A DNA stretch of 51,827 bases from Candidatus Poribacteria bacterium (GTDB lineage: Bacteria; Poribacteria; WGA-4E; PCPOR2b): assembly GCA_022822005.1 (NCBI GenBank), contig JAJECO010000069.1, positions 1 to 51,827 on the forward strand. The letters run 5' to 3'. Below are positions 8,745 through 15,991 of this stretch, one piece after another (within the stretch, counting starts at the first letter, position 1; every line of letters starts with the position of its first letter). The notes under the pieces were generated by a model. It was not told where the DNA came from, did not search any database, and worked only from the letters and a program-made list of their open reading frames with translations. The position numbers and the translations under genes were made by a program.

Positions 8745-10901
8745 TCAAAACTGATACTTCAGCCGGTACGGTTTCTGATAGCCGACCTTCAACGCCTTTC
8801 CATTGCGATAGATAAGGTAATCGCCGGGCATCTCCGTGAAGTCCGGTGGTTCGTGCATCGCTTCGTCTGATAAACCCGTGACGTGCAAGCAGAAACGTTC
8901 TGGGTTCATCGGATGTTCGCCGAGAGCGATTAAAGCTTGGTCGGTACTATCAATCATGGTTTCTCCCACGACGATTCGATCAGGACCAAAGGTAAGCGAG
9001 TCAAGCACACATTCCTTGATTAGTGGATTATTCTGCGGCGTTCCAATCAAAACAAGATTATGTACCCTCAACATTTCAGCATTGACTTCGTCAGGCGTGT
9101 GAATCTCCACAGGAACCGGAAACCGCTGGTTTCGATCAAAGTTCGGATCGTCACTGATAATCTGGGGCAAATTCCTGGCTCGCTTTTCCAGACAAGGTCG
9201 TAACCCTTCAGCAACAGATCTCAACTCTGATGGCGCTATCACGAGACGTTTCCCCTGACGGAACACCTCTGACCATTTAAACATGGTTTCTCCAAAAGGA
9301 ATCGAAAATCCAAGGTCAATGGGTTTAAGCCTATTCACTTCCGGAGCTTTGAAAACCTTCCCCTCCGGATCGATTTCTAACTCTAAAGGCTTTCCGTGGC
9401 ATTGGAACATGAGGTGATTCATCCGTTCACGAATAAAGATTCGGCGGCGAATTTCCTCCGTTTCGGTTCGCAGCAGTACCTCAAGCGGCACCTGATACAG
9501 AGCACCTGTCTGATTGAGCCATACCTCCACAGAGTAACCATCCTCGTGTTCCTTGGTGACCGTTTTCTCGAACCAAAACTGCATCGCACCAACCCCTTCG
9601 ACCCACTGCTCCCAAAACCAGTCGAACGGAACACCGGCTTCATCACTCGTCAATTGGTAGAAATCTTTCATTGTGAGCGGGCGATCCTGTGGCAGAGGTC
9701 CGGTACTCAGGCGAGCAAGGGAGCGATAAAACGCTTCATCGCCGATGATCTGATGCCACATCCACAAGATCCAAAGATCTCTTGTGCCAAGCAAATGTTC
9801 GCTATGTCCAAGCCATGGATCTCTGATTCGACACCTCAAATACTCACGAAAACGCGTTTCCAGATCTGCTGCTAACCAACCTTCTGGTGTCTCCTCTCGA
9901 CTCTCCTGAAACAGAAGATGGAGATAATTCCCAAGCAGCCATAGTCCTGCCAAATTGGCACCGGACAGCGACTCCCAATGCTGCAAAATTTCCTCTCTTG
10001 CAAACCATTGCTTAGTCAGCAACTCGCGTGGATAATCCTCTATCAGCTGTCGCGAGAAAAACTTGATGTACGGCATTGAGTGGTTGGGTTGGAAAAAGTG
10101 TGCCGTTTCTCCCAGTTGGATGTGACGTGGTATCGAAGCGGTGTTACCAATTTTATCTGTCCATCCTAACCATTCGTTCAAGAGATTAAGGAACCTATCA
10201 GTGGCTGTTCCAGCTTTGTCAAGACTGAAGAACGTTAGTTGGTGGTTGTTGATCTTCTGCTCAATTTTATGGTACTTCCCGCCGATAAGTGTTATTCCCC
10301 AATTTGCTCCCGGTCGCCGGTGTGGTTGACGTGAATCCCAACGGTAAGTCACCTGACCATTCTGTTCAGCCACCTCCGGATCGCCTGGATATAAAAACAG
10401 CAGCCATCCTGATGGGGCACGCATCTCTAAAAGGTAGGGAACGTCAGGATAGTAATTGCGCACAGGACCATATACGCAGTATGGATACCAACCAGCGTGT
10501 GGACTGATGAAGACACCCTCTTCACCAATATATCCGTCGTAACGTGAATCCACACCAACGATGAATTCACCTTGATAGGTGAGTGTAAATGTGAGTTCAT
10601 CGTCACGCTGTAAAGGGCGTTTCAGATGAATATTCAGGACACTTCCGTTACCATGCTGATCAATACCTTTTGTGTCCCGATCGAAAGCCAGCGATTCGCC
10701 TGCTGCTGTCACCGCAGAAACTTCCAGCGTTGGGTGTAGGGCGAATGTCACTTTGCCCAACCCCCTCATCAGACTGCGAATGGTTGCATCAACCTGACAG
10801 GCCAAACGGTGCTCTTCAGGAAAGAGTTCTCCTTTGATATCGTAGAAAATGATGTCGAATATGCCGTCACAGCGGACGATCGGTGCATCTTTTAGAATCA
10901 T
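8745..10901 (-). CDS. M1 aminopeptidase-like protein lacking the zinc motif
   Basis: A 718-residue protein resembling peptidase family M1 across much of its length. The N-terminal beta-saddle domain is visible (LTFTLTYQGEF, ISPHAGWYPYC, EMRAPSGWLLF), as is an M1-like helical region ending in DWFWEQWVEGVGAMQFW, followed by an Ig-like strand region. However there is no HExxH anywhere in the sequence and no GxMEN motif, so the zinc site of active M1 enzymes is absent. An extra C-terminal module of about 170 residues follows. The start is ATG with AAAGGAG upstream. It is the third gene of an operon with an ECF sigma factor and a small protein, 15 bases after the latter. Likely a binding or regulatory protein rather than a peptidase. 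Confidence 0.72.
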   Translation of the reverse strand: MILKDAPIVRCDGIFDIIFYDIKGELFPEEHRLACQVDATIRSLMRGLGKVTFALHPTLEVSAVTAAGESLAFDRDTKGIDQHGNGSVLNIHLKRPLQRDDELTFTLTYQGEFIVGVDSRYDGYIGEEGVFISPHAGWYPYCVYGPVRNYYPDVPYLLEMRAPSGWLLFLYPGDPEVAEQNGQVTYRWDSRQPHRRPGANWGITLIGGKYHKIEQKINNHQLTFFSLDKAGTATDRFLNLLNEWLGWTDKIGNTASIPRHIQLGETAHFFQPNHSMPYIKFFSRQLIEDYPRELLTKQWFAREEILQHWESLSGANLAGLWLLGNYLHLLFQESREETPEGWLAADLETRFREYLRCRIRDPWLGHSEHLLGTRDLWILWMWHQIIGDEAFYRSLARLSTGPLPQDRPLTMKDFYQLTSDEAGVPFDWFWEQWVEGVGAMQFWFEKTVTKEHEDGYSVEVWLNQTGALYQVPLEVLLRTETEEIRRRIFIRERMNHLMFQCHGKPLELEIDPEGKVFKAPEVNRLKPIDLGFSIPFGETMFKWSEVFRQGKRLVIAPSELRSVAEGLRPCLEKRARNLPQIISDDPNFDRNQRFPVPVEIHTPDEVNAEMLRVHNLVLIGTPQNNPLIKECVLDSLTFGPDRIVVGETMIDSTDQALIALGEHPMNPERFCLHVTGLSDEAMHEPPDFTEMPGDYLIYRNGKALKVGYQKPYRLKYQF

Positions 10902-10916
10902 GATATGTTTCTCCTT

Positions 10917-11204
10917 TCATGGACTGAATTTGGTGAACTGATAAATGTCGGAAGATGACTCTTTTTGCATCACCGGTGCTGGATAAAGGTTGGCATCGAT
11001 CTGTGTAAACTCTGCCTCTTCCTGCATATCCGATTGGACCGGTTCAAACCATCCGGGCTCAAGTAGAAATAGATCTGGATTGGTTATAGGCAGCGCATGT
11101 GCTAGGGTGCCTGCACCGCGAATCTGTCCGAAAAGCCTATCCATAAAATCAGCATCGGGGGCTTTTCGGGGCAGACGCAAGAGCATCTGATCTAAAGTCG
11201 CCAT
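10917..11204 (-). CDS. Small protein following an ECF sigma factor, possible regulator
   Basis: A 95-residue protein of unknown family. The open frame extends upstream, but the start at ATG 11204 is preferred because GAGGAG lies 8 bases before it and it falls 4 bases after the sigma-factor stop. The N-terminus, LRLPRKAPDADFMDRLFGQI, resembles the short amphipathic start of some anti-sigma factors. There is no zinc-binding HxxxCxxC motif and no membrane segment, so a classical anti-sigma identity is not supported. Position directly between the sigma gene and the M1-like gene makes a regulatory or partner role the simplest guess. Confidence 0.6.
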   Translation of the reverse strand: MATLDQMLLRLPRKAPDADFMDRLFGQIRGAGTLAHALPITNPDLFLLEPGWFEPVQSDMQEEAEFTQIDANLYPAPVMQKESSSDIYQFTKFSP

Positions 11205-11208
11205 GTTT

Positions 11209-11757
11209 TCACTCCTCGACAAAAGGTTGAAGTTTTCGCTGCAACAGTTGACGGGCGGTGTTAATTCGTGAAGCAATCGTTCCGATTGGACATCCTATAA
11301 TTTCCGAAATCTCCTGGTAGGGAAGCCCCTCCAGAAAATAGAAAATTACGACCTCTTTCAAGTGATCTGGCAGCGCATCAACCGCTTGTTCGACCCTTTC
11401 TCGGATTTCGCGTTCACAAAGATTTTTGTCCGGCTGCGTCGTCAAACGGTCTTCGTGAATCTCCAGATCATTGATCGGTTCACTTTCGGGGGGACGGCTG
11501 CCAATCTGTTTGTAGGCACAACGCCGGGCAATCTGATAGAGCCAAGTCGAAAAACGGGACCGTCCTTCAAAACTACCAAGTCCTCGATAACACGCTAAGA
11601 ATGTGTCCATCGCAGCTTCCTCGGCATCCTGATCGTTTCCAACAATCCGGAAGCAGATGTTGATAACCCGCTCGTTGTATCGCTGGACCAACTGCCTGAA
11701 GGCGCGTTCAACCCCCTGTTGTGCGTGTTGCACTAAGATTTCGTCGGAACTTTCCAT
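11209..11757 (-). CDS. ECF-type RNA polymerase sigma factor
   Basis: A compact sigma-70 family factor of the extracytoplasmic-function type, with only regions 2 and 4. Region 2 is visible as AFRQLVQRYNERVINICFRI, then DAEEAAMDTFLACYRGL and FSTWLYQIARRCAY. Region 4 is VDALPDHLKEVVIFYFLEGL followed by the helix-turn-helix YQEISEIIGCPIGTIASRI. The frame can begin at GTG 11763, but GGAG has proper 5-base spacing only to ATG 11757, which gives 182 residues. It heads an operon with the small protein and the M1-like protein. ECF factors usually answer to envelope or stress signals. Confidence 0.9.
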   Translation of the reverse strand: MESSDEILVQHAQQGVERAFRQLVQRYNERVINICFRIVGNDQDAEEAAMDTFLACYRGLGSFEGRSRFSTWLYQIARRCAYKQIGSRPPESEPINDLEIHEDRLTTQPDKNLCEREIRERVEQAVDALPDHLKEVVIFYFLEGLPYQEISEIIGCPIGTIASRINTARQLLQRKLQPFVEE

Positions 11758-12100
11758 ATTCACTCCACTAAAGCAACGAGGTTTCTTTATGATCTAATAG
11801 AGGCAAATTTCTTGGAAGTTCTTCGCACTTTTTTTTAATACTCGGAGAATCTATGCGGATATGACTGTGAAGAGACTGTAAGAACGGAGACTGATACTAA
11901 GATCTTAATTGAAGCGAAGGGTTACCACGGTGCAGCCATTTTGGTAATATCTGGATTGAGTATAACATAACAAAAAAGCCCAGAGGCGATATCGCCTCTG
12001 GGCTTGAAAAAGTGCTACAACCCCTCCGGGGGGAAGGGCACAATTACTGAACCTTGTTCATCATACAATAGACATAAAAAAAATCGTATACGTTTCGAGG
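11758..12100. other. Intergenic region between ileS and the ECF sigma operon
   Basis: Apart from the ileS terminator at 11972-12005, this stretch holds the promoter region of the sigma operon. A GAACTT box lies on the minus strand near 11820 with an AT-rich candidate -10 about 16 bases later, vaguely like an autoregulated ECF promoter, but the match is weak. No further gene is seen. Confidence 0.4.
11972..12005 (-). terminator. Intrinsic terminator of ileS
   Basis: A perfect 30-base palindrome, arms 11976-11990 and 11991-12005, has a GC-rich stem (GCCCAGAGGCGAT). On the minus strand it is followed by six T residues. It lies about 95 bases past the ileS stop. On the plus strand no T-run follows, so it acts only for minus-strand transcripts. 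Confidence 0.9.
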
Positions 12101-15100
12101 TTATTTTTCTACCTGCTTCACACCAATCGTTGCATCTTCCCCGTTCACCTTCTGTGACTTCAGAAAAGCGTCTGGGCTTAATGATTCGACCACATGCAGC
12201 GTCAAGGTCTCGTGTGTGATGTAGTCGCGGTGGCGATCAAACGCTTCGTGGACAATCGGCGTCGACTCCAAACTGAGCGAGATCCGGTCAGACACATTGA
12301 AATCCGCTTCCTTACGAATCTGCTGAATCTTGTTGACCAACTCCCGCGCGAAACCTTCGAGGATGAGTTCGTGTGTCAGTTCTGTTGAGAGAGCGACAAA
12401 CTTGTGGGCGTCTGCTTCGACGGCATACCCCCCCCGATTCTCCGACTGCACATCAACCTCTGCCCTCTCTAGGGTGTAACTCACACCGTCCGCCTGAATC
12501 TCTAATTCACCATTTCCATCAAGTTCCTGTTTGAGGGTGAGCGCATCAGCCGATGCCATTGCCTTCGCAATTGCTTGGACATTCTTTCCGTATTTCGGAC
12601 CTAGCAGCTTGAAATTCGGCTTGATTGTGTAACTTGCAAACTCGTCAATCCCCTCGTGGTAAGAGATCTCCTTGACATTTAATTCGTCCAAAACAAGTGC
12701 GGACAGACGATTGACGGCAGCCTGTTGCTTTTCGGATATACCACCAATCCCGATGCGCCCAATCGGTTGCCGCGTTTTGATCCCCGACTGATTCCGAGCA
12801 GCACGTCCCAAACCGATGAGGTCTCGTGCGAGACGCATGTCATCTTCCAGTGAAATGTCAACGAGTTCCTCATCCACAGTGGGGTAATCGGAGAGATGGA
12901 CGCTTTCAGGGGCATCTGGATCCACCGAACCCACCAAGTTCTGGAAGATTGACTCCGTAACGAAGGGGATAAACGGTGCGAGCAGACGACTGGTCGTCAC
13001 CATCACTTGATACAGGGTCTGATAGGCGGCTTCCTTATCGGTATCCGCTTCTGACTTCCAAAAACGACGACGACTTCGCCGCAGATACCAGTTCGACAGG
13101 TCATCCAGAAAATCCTCAACGACACGGCAGGCACCATCCGGGGAATATTCGTCCAGACGTTCCATTACCGAGCGAACCGTGCTTTGCAGACGGGATAAAA
13201 TCCACCGGTCAAGAAGATTTTCAGACGCTTCCGGCTTTTCCTTCCAGAGCCCTGTGGACGGCTGCCAACCATCAAGGTTTGCATAGGTAGCGAGGAAGCT
13301 ATACACATTCCAGAACGGAATGAGGACTTGGCGTCGAACCTCATCCGAATGGCTGTAACCGAAAAGTAGATTCTGTTCCGGTTTCGCGGCGGAGTACATC
13401 CAGCGCATCACATCCACGCCCATCGATTCGGCAGCGTCGTCGAACCAGATAGCGTTTCCCCAAGATTTGTGCATTGCCCGTCCGTCTTCCGCAAACAGTG
13501 TCGCATAGCTGAAGTTGTGCTTAAACGGGGCACGGCGCTCCATTACCGTGCTCATCGCTATCAGTGAATAGAACCAGTTCCGAAATTGTCCGGGGAAGCT
13601 TTCGCTAATCAGATCAGCGGGGAACCATTGGCTCCAGTAGTCGCGGTCGGTGCGATACTGCATTGTGCTAAAGCTGACAATACCTGCATCCAACCACGGA
13701 TTCCCAACGTCCGGGATGCGCGAAGCAGCCGCACCGCAACTTGGACAGGCAATTTTCACCGCATCAATCCACGGACGATGTGGTGTATGCCCCTCAAACT
13801 CATCCCAGCCCTCGACAGCAAGTTCCTCTAATTCCTCAAGGCTCCCGACAACATGAAAATGGTCGCACTCGTCGCATTCGTAGATGGGGAGTGCCAAGCC
13901 CCAGTAGCGTTTCTTCGATATCATCCAATCGTGCATGTTGCGCAGCCAGTCGAGTTCGCGGGCAAGCCCGAAGGAAGGATACCACTTGGTGTCATTGTGG
14001 ACAACCTCCATCATCTGGTAGCGCAGATTCTGTTCCTTCTCTTCTTCCGTTACTTGCTCGTAAGGTTTATCAAGCTGCTCACCCATTGAAATGAACCATT
14101 CATCCACAAGACGGAAAACCAGTTCCTCTTCGCAGCGCCAACACACCGGGTAGCGGTGGGTGTAGTCTTCGAGGCGATAGACAATCCCTTTCTCCTTCAG
14201 ATTTTCAAAGATGTCCTCCGCAACGGTGTGGACTTGACGACCTGTCAGCCAATCAAATCCGTCGAGATAGATCCCCTCTGCTCCAAGCGGCGCGATAACA
14301 GGAATGCCTTGTTCTTTGCTCAACTCAAAGTCCTCTGCACCGCAGCCGGGCGCGGTGTGGACAATCCCCGTACCTTCCGCCTCACCGACCTCGTCCCACA
14401 GAATAATGCGGTGCCCTTCAGCGGCCCCGGAGGTCTGTTGGGCTGGCAGTTCATCGAAGGGACCATCATAAGCCCAACCTTCCAATTCACCGCCCGACTT
14501 CTCCTCCAGAGTCTTATAATCGCCCCGGATGGCGTTTTCCAGTGCACCCTTGCTCAACCAGAAACGATGCTCGTCCTGCTCCACCAACACGTAGGTAAGG
14601 TCTGGGTGGACTGCCGCTGCCACGTTGCTTGTCAGCGTCCACGGCGTCGTCGTCCAGACCAGTAGACTCTCGCCGGGACGGTCGCGCAGCGGGAAGCGGA
14701 GGAAAATACTGGTATGCGTCAGCTCTCGGTAGCCGTCGGTGACAATCTCGTGCTGGCTGATGCCGGTATCACACCGCGAACACCACGGCATTACATCGGT
14801 GCCCTTATAGATCCAGCCGCGATCAAAACACTTCTTCAGCATTGTCCAAATCGTGTAGTTGTTTTCATTGGAGAATGTGAAATAAGACCCACCCAACTCC
14901 GGTAATCCGAGCCTTCCGACAAGTTGCTCAACCGTATCCGTAACGGGACCATTTGGACCCTCTACAGTGAGGGTCTGTGAAGGATCTTCTTCCATTTTTT
15001 TCTCCAACTCGCGCAGGAGATTTGGATCGTTCCAGTCCATCCAGTAGCCGAGCCGTACAGACTGTTCTGTCTGTGTTGCTGCATGCCTTAGCACCTGTCG

Positions 15101-15463
15101 TTTGCAAGCGTTCACAAACTTATCCAAGCCGTAGGATTCAATGTCCTTTTTTGCCTTAAAACCCATGTCGCGCTCGACATTGACCTCAATCCAGAGCCCT
15201 TGGCAGTCAAACCCGTTCTGGTATCGCGTCTGATAGCCTTGCATGGCTTTGAATCGTTGGAAGAGGTCCTTGTAGGTCCGTCCCCATGCGTGATGAACAC
15301 CCATCGGGTTGTTGGCGGTGATGGGTCCATCAATGAAACTCCAGCGTGGTGCATCCTGCCGCTGCTCTCGAAGTTTGTGGAAGACCTCGCTGTCGCGCCA
15401 GAAATCTAAAATTTGATGTTCTTGGGCGACGAAGTCTATAGTATTGGGTACATCTTTAAACAT
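12101..15463 (-). CDS. ileS: Isoleucyl-tRNA synthetase with swapped HIGH motif
   Basis: A class I synthetase of 1120 residues that charges tRNA-Ile. The sequence fits type-2 (eukaryote-like) IleRS: N-terminal catalytic segment, CP1 editing domain with LLVWTTTPWTLTSN (267-280) and GTGIVHTAPGCG (364-375), and a C-terminal anticodon-binding region. Two features are unusual. The HIGH signature reads GVHH (55-58, in NPMGVHHAWG), so the first and third residues are exchanged. The KMSKS loop reads AMHKS (663-667), keeping the second Lys. Cys pairs at 228/231, 441/444, 530/533 and 573/576 could bind zinc. ATG at 15463 has AGGAG upstream. The gene is preceded by an Ile-codon leader and attenuator and followed by an intrinsic terminator. 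Confidence 0.95.
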   Translation of the reverse strand: MFKDVPNTIDFVAQEHQILDFWRDSEVFHKLREQRQDAPRWSFIDGPITANNPMGVHHAWGRTYKDLFQRFKAMQGYQTRYQNGFDCQGLWIEVNVERDMGFKAKKDIESYGLDKFVNACKRQVLRHAATQTEQSVRLGYWMDWNDPNLLRELEKKMEEDPSQTLTVEGPNGPVTDTVEQLVGRLGLPELGGSYFTFSNENNYTIWTMLKKCFDRGWIYKGTDVMPWCSRCDTGISQHEIVTDGYRELTHTSIFLRFPLRDRPGESLLVWTTTPWTLTSNVAAAVHPDLTYVLVEQDEHRFWLSKGALENAIRGDYKTLEEKSGGELEGWAYDGPFDELPAQQTSGAAEGHRIILWDEVGEAEGTGIVHTAPGCGAEDFELSKEQGIPVIAPLGAEGIYLDGFDWLTGRQVHTVAEDIFENLKEKGIVYRLEDYTHRYPVCWRCEEELVFRLVDEWFISMGEQLDKPYEQVTEEEKEQNLRYQMMEVVHNDTKWYPSFGLARELDWLRNMHDWMISKKRYWGLALPIYECDECDHFHVVGSLEELEELAVEGWDEFEGHTPHRPWIDAVKIACPSCGAAASRIPDVGNPWLDAGIVSFSTMQYRTDRDYWSQWFPADLISESFPGQFRNWFYSLIAMSTVMERRAPFKHNFSYATLFAEDGRAMHKSWGNAIWFDDAAESMGVDVMRWMYSAAKPEQNLLFGYSHSDEVRRQVLIPFWNVYSFLATYANLDGWQPSTGLWKEKPEASENLLDRWILSRLQSTVRSVMERLDEYSPDGACRVVEDFLDDLSNWYLRRSRRRFWKSEADTDKEAAYQTLYQVMVTTSRLLAPFIPFVTESIFQNLVGSVDPDAPESVHLSDYPTVDEELVDISLEDDMRLARDLIGLGRAARNQSGIKTRQPIGRIGIGGISEKQQAAVNRLSALVLDELNVKEISYHEGIDEFASYTIKPNFKLLGPKYGKNVQAIAKAMASADALTLKQELDGNGELEIQADGVSYTLERAEVDVQSENRGGYAVEADAHKFVALSTELTHELILEGFARELVNKIQQIRKEADFNVSDRISLSLESTPIVHEAFDRHRDYITHETLTLHVVESLSPDAFLKSQKVNGEDATIGVKQVEK

Positions 15464-15521
15464 GCTTTTCTCCTGTGCGCAACTTGAACGAGCTAATGAG
15501 TTTATACACTTCCTTGCAAAT

Positions 15522-15559
15522 AAAAAAGCCCACCACCGAAATCGTTTCCGATGATGGGC
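15522..15559 (-). terminator. Attenuator terminator in the ileS leader
   Basis: On the minus strand GCCCATCATCG (15559-15549) pairs with CGGTGGTGGGC (15538-15528). This gives 11 continuous pairs (two G-U) with a 10-base loop, and TTTTTT follows at 15527-15522. It lies about 60 bases before the ileS start, after the leader peptide stop, so it would end transcription before ileS unless the 5' arm is captured by the antiterminator segment at 15608-15617. Confidence 0.88.
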
Positions 15560-15590
15560 GTTTGTATTGTTATGACTGCTGTGATCGAGT

Positions 15591-15719
15591 TTACGTCGTT
15601 TGCATCAGCCCACCATCGCGAGACGGAATAATAATAATAGAAATAATCCCAATAGAAAGACGTATATTTTGACTTTCAGTCTCGCGTGTTGATCTGTGGG
15701 GTGATGGTGAGTATGACAC
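15591..15719 (-). CDS. Isoleucine-rich leader peptide controlling ileS
   Basis: A 42-codon open frame starts at GTG 15719 and stops at TAA 15593-15591. AAGGAG lies 9 bases upstream (15734-15729), and a promoter sits 42 bases before the GTG. The striking part is codons 23-31 (15653-15627), which read Ile-Gly-Ile-Ile-Ser-Ile-Ile-Ile-Ile, with all seven Ile as ATT; another Ile (ATA) is codon 19. The first 22 codons are ordinary and polar. The peptide itself probably has no function; its translation reports isoleucyl-tRNA supply. Pairing segments flank the Ile run: CGCGAGAC at 15686-15679 before it and GTCTCGCG at 15624-15617 after it. No homologue is recognised; the call rests on layout. Confidence 0.85.
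   Translation of the reverse strand: MSYSPSPHRSTRETESQNIRLSIGIISIIIIPSRDGGLMQTT
15608..15709 (-). promoter_or_regulatory. Antiterminator and 1:2 stem segments of the ileS attenuator
   Basis: Segment 1 has CACCATC (15709-15703) and CGCGAGAC (15686-15679). Segment 2 has GTCTCGCG (15624-15617) joined to GATGGTGGGC (15617-15608). They can pair in nested fashion, with the Ile codons in the loop. GATGGTGGGC can instead pair with the terminator 5' arm GCCCATCATC (15559-15550), 10 pairs with one G-U, forming an antiterminator. The stems are therefore mutually exclusive in the classical 1:2, 2:3, 3:4 way. Confidence 0.75.
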
Positions 15720-15760
15720 GGTGTAAATCTCCTTATTTGATAATTATCCGACACAGAAAT

Positions 15761-15789
15761 ATGGTAACAGACGTTTGCAGGGATGTCAA
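15761..15789 (-). promoter_or_regulatory. Promoter of the ileS leader transcript
   Basis: On the minus strand a perfect TTGACA (15789-15784) and TACCAT (15766-15761) are separated by 17 bases. Transcription would start near 15754, about 20 bases before the leader peptide ribosome site. Confidence 0.75.
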
Positions 15790-15813
15790 GATTTTTTTGT
15801 GTTTTGTTTGCGC

Positions 15814-15842
15814 TTGCAATGGCACCTTGATTTTGATATAAT
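15814..15842 (+). promoter_or_regulatory. Promoter of the zinc alcohol dehydrogenase gene
   Basis: TTGCAA (15814-15819), a 17-base spacer and TATAAT (15837-15842) form a good sigma-70 promoter facing right. It is back to back with the ileS leader promoter and gives a leader of about 140 bases that carries a palindromic repeat. Confidence 0.7.
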
Positions 15843-15904
15843 GCCGGTTGAGAGGCAATCATAATTTTACTACCTTGCGAGACCAACTGAGCGAATAACA
15901 AGTA

Positions 15905-15965
15905 TAGGACTTACGCAAAACCACCTGTAGGCGGGGCATCTTGCCCCGCAACTGCGTAACTCCTA
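15905..15965. repeat. Palindromic dispersed repeat, copy 1 (TAGGACTTACGCA type)
   Basis: The outer arms TAGGACTTACGCA and TGCGTAACTCCTA are inverted repeats. They enclose CTGTAGG and an inner hairpin GGGGCATCTTGCCCC. A second copy with the same inner hairpin and variant arms lies at 40366-40428. No coding potential is seen. Confidence 0.85.
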
Positions 15966-15991
15966 AAATAAACACACTCAGGAGACCATAG

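Noticed and set aside
11820-11850. Autoregulated ECF-type promoter upstream of the sigma gene
   Set aside because: A GAACTT box is present, but the -10 part is not convincing and no second example exists in the window to compare.
12104-15400. Many long open frames on the opposite strand of ileS and of other large genes
   Set aside because: They lack ribosome sites and family features and are antisense shadows of strongly supported genes.
15464-15760. T-box riboswitch before ileS
   Set aside because: The terminator before an aminoacyl-tRNA synthetase first suggests a T-box, but the T-box core (AGGGTGGNACCGCG) and specifier-loop layout are absent. The Ile-rich translated leader explains the region better.
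15605-15901. 98-codon ATG open frame overlapping the ileS leader
   Set aside because: It starts upstream of the promoter, has no ribosome site and is in another frame from the Ile-codon leader. Its hydrophobic end is the frame-shifted reading of the ATT run.
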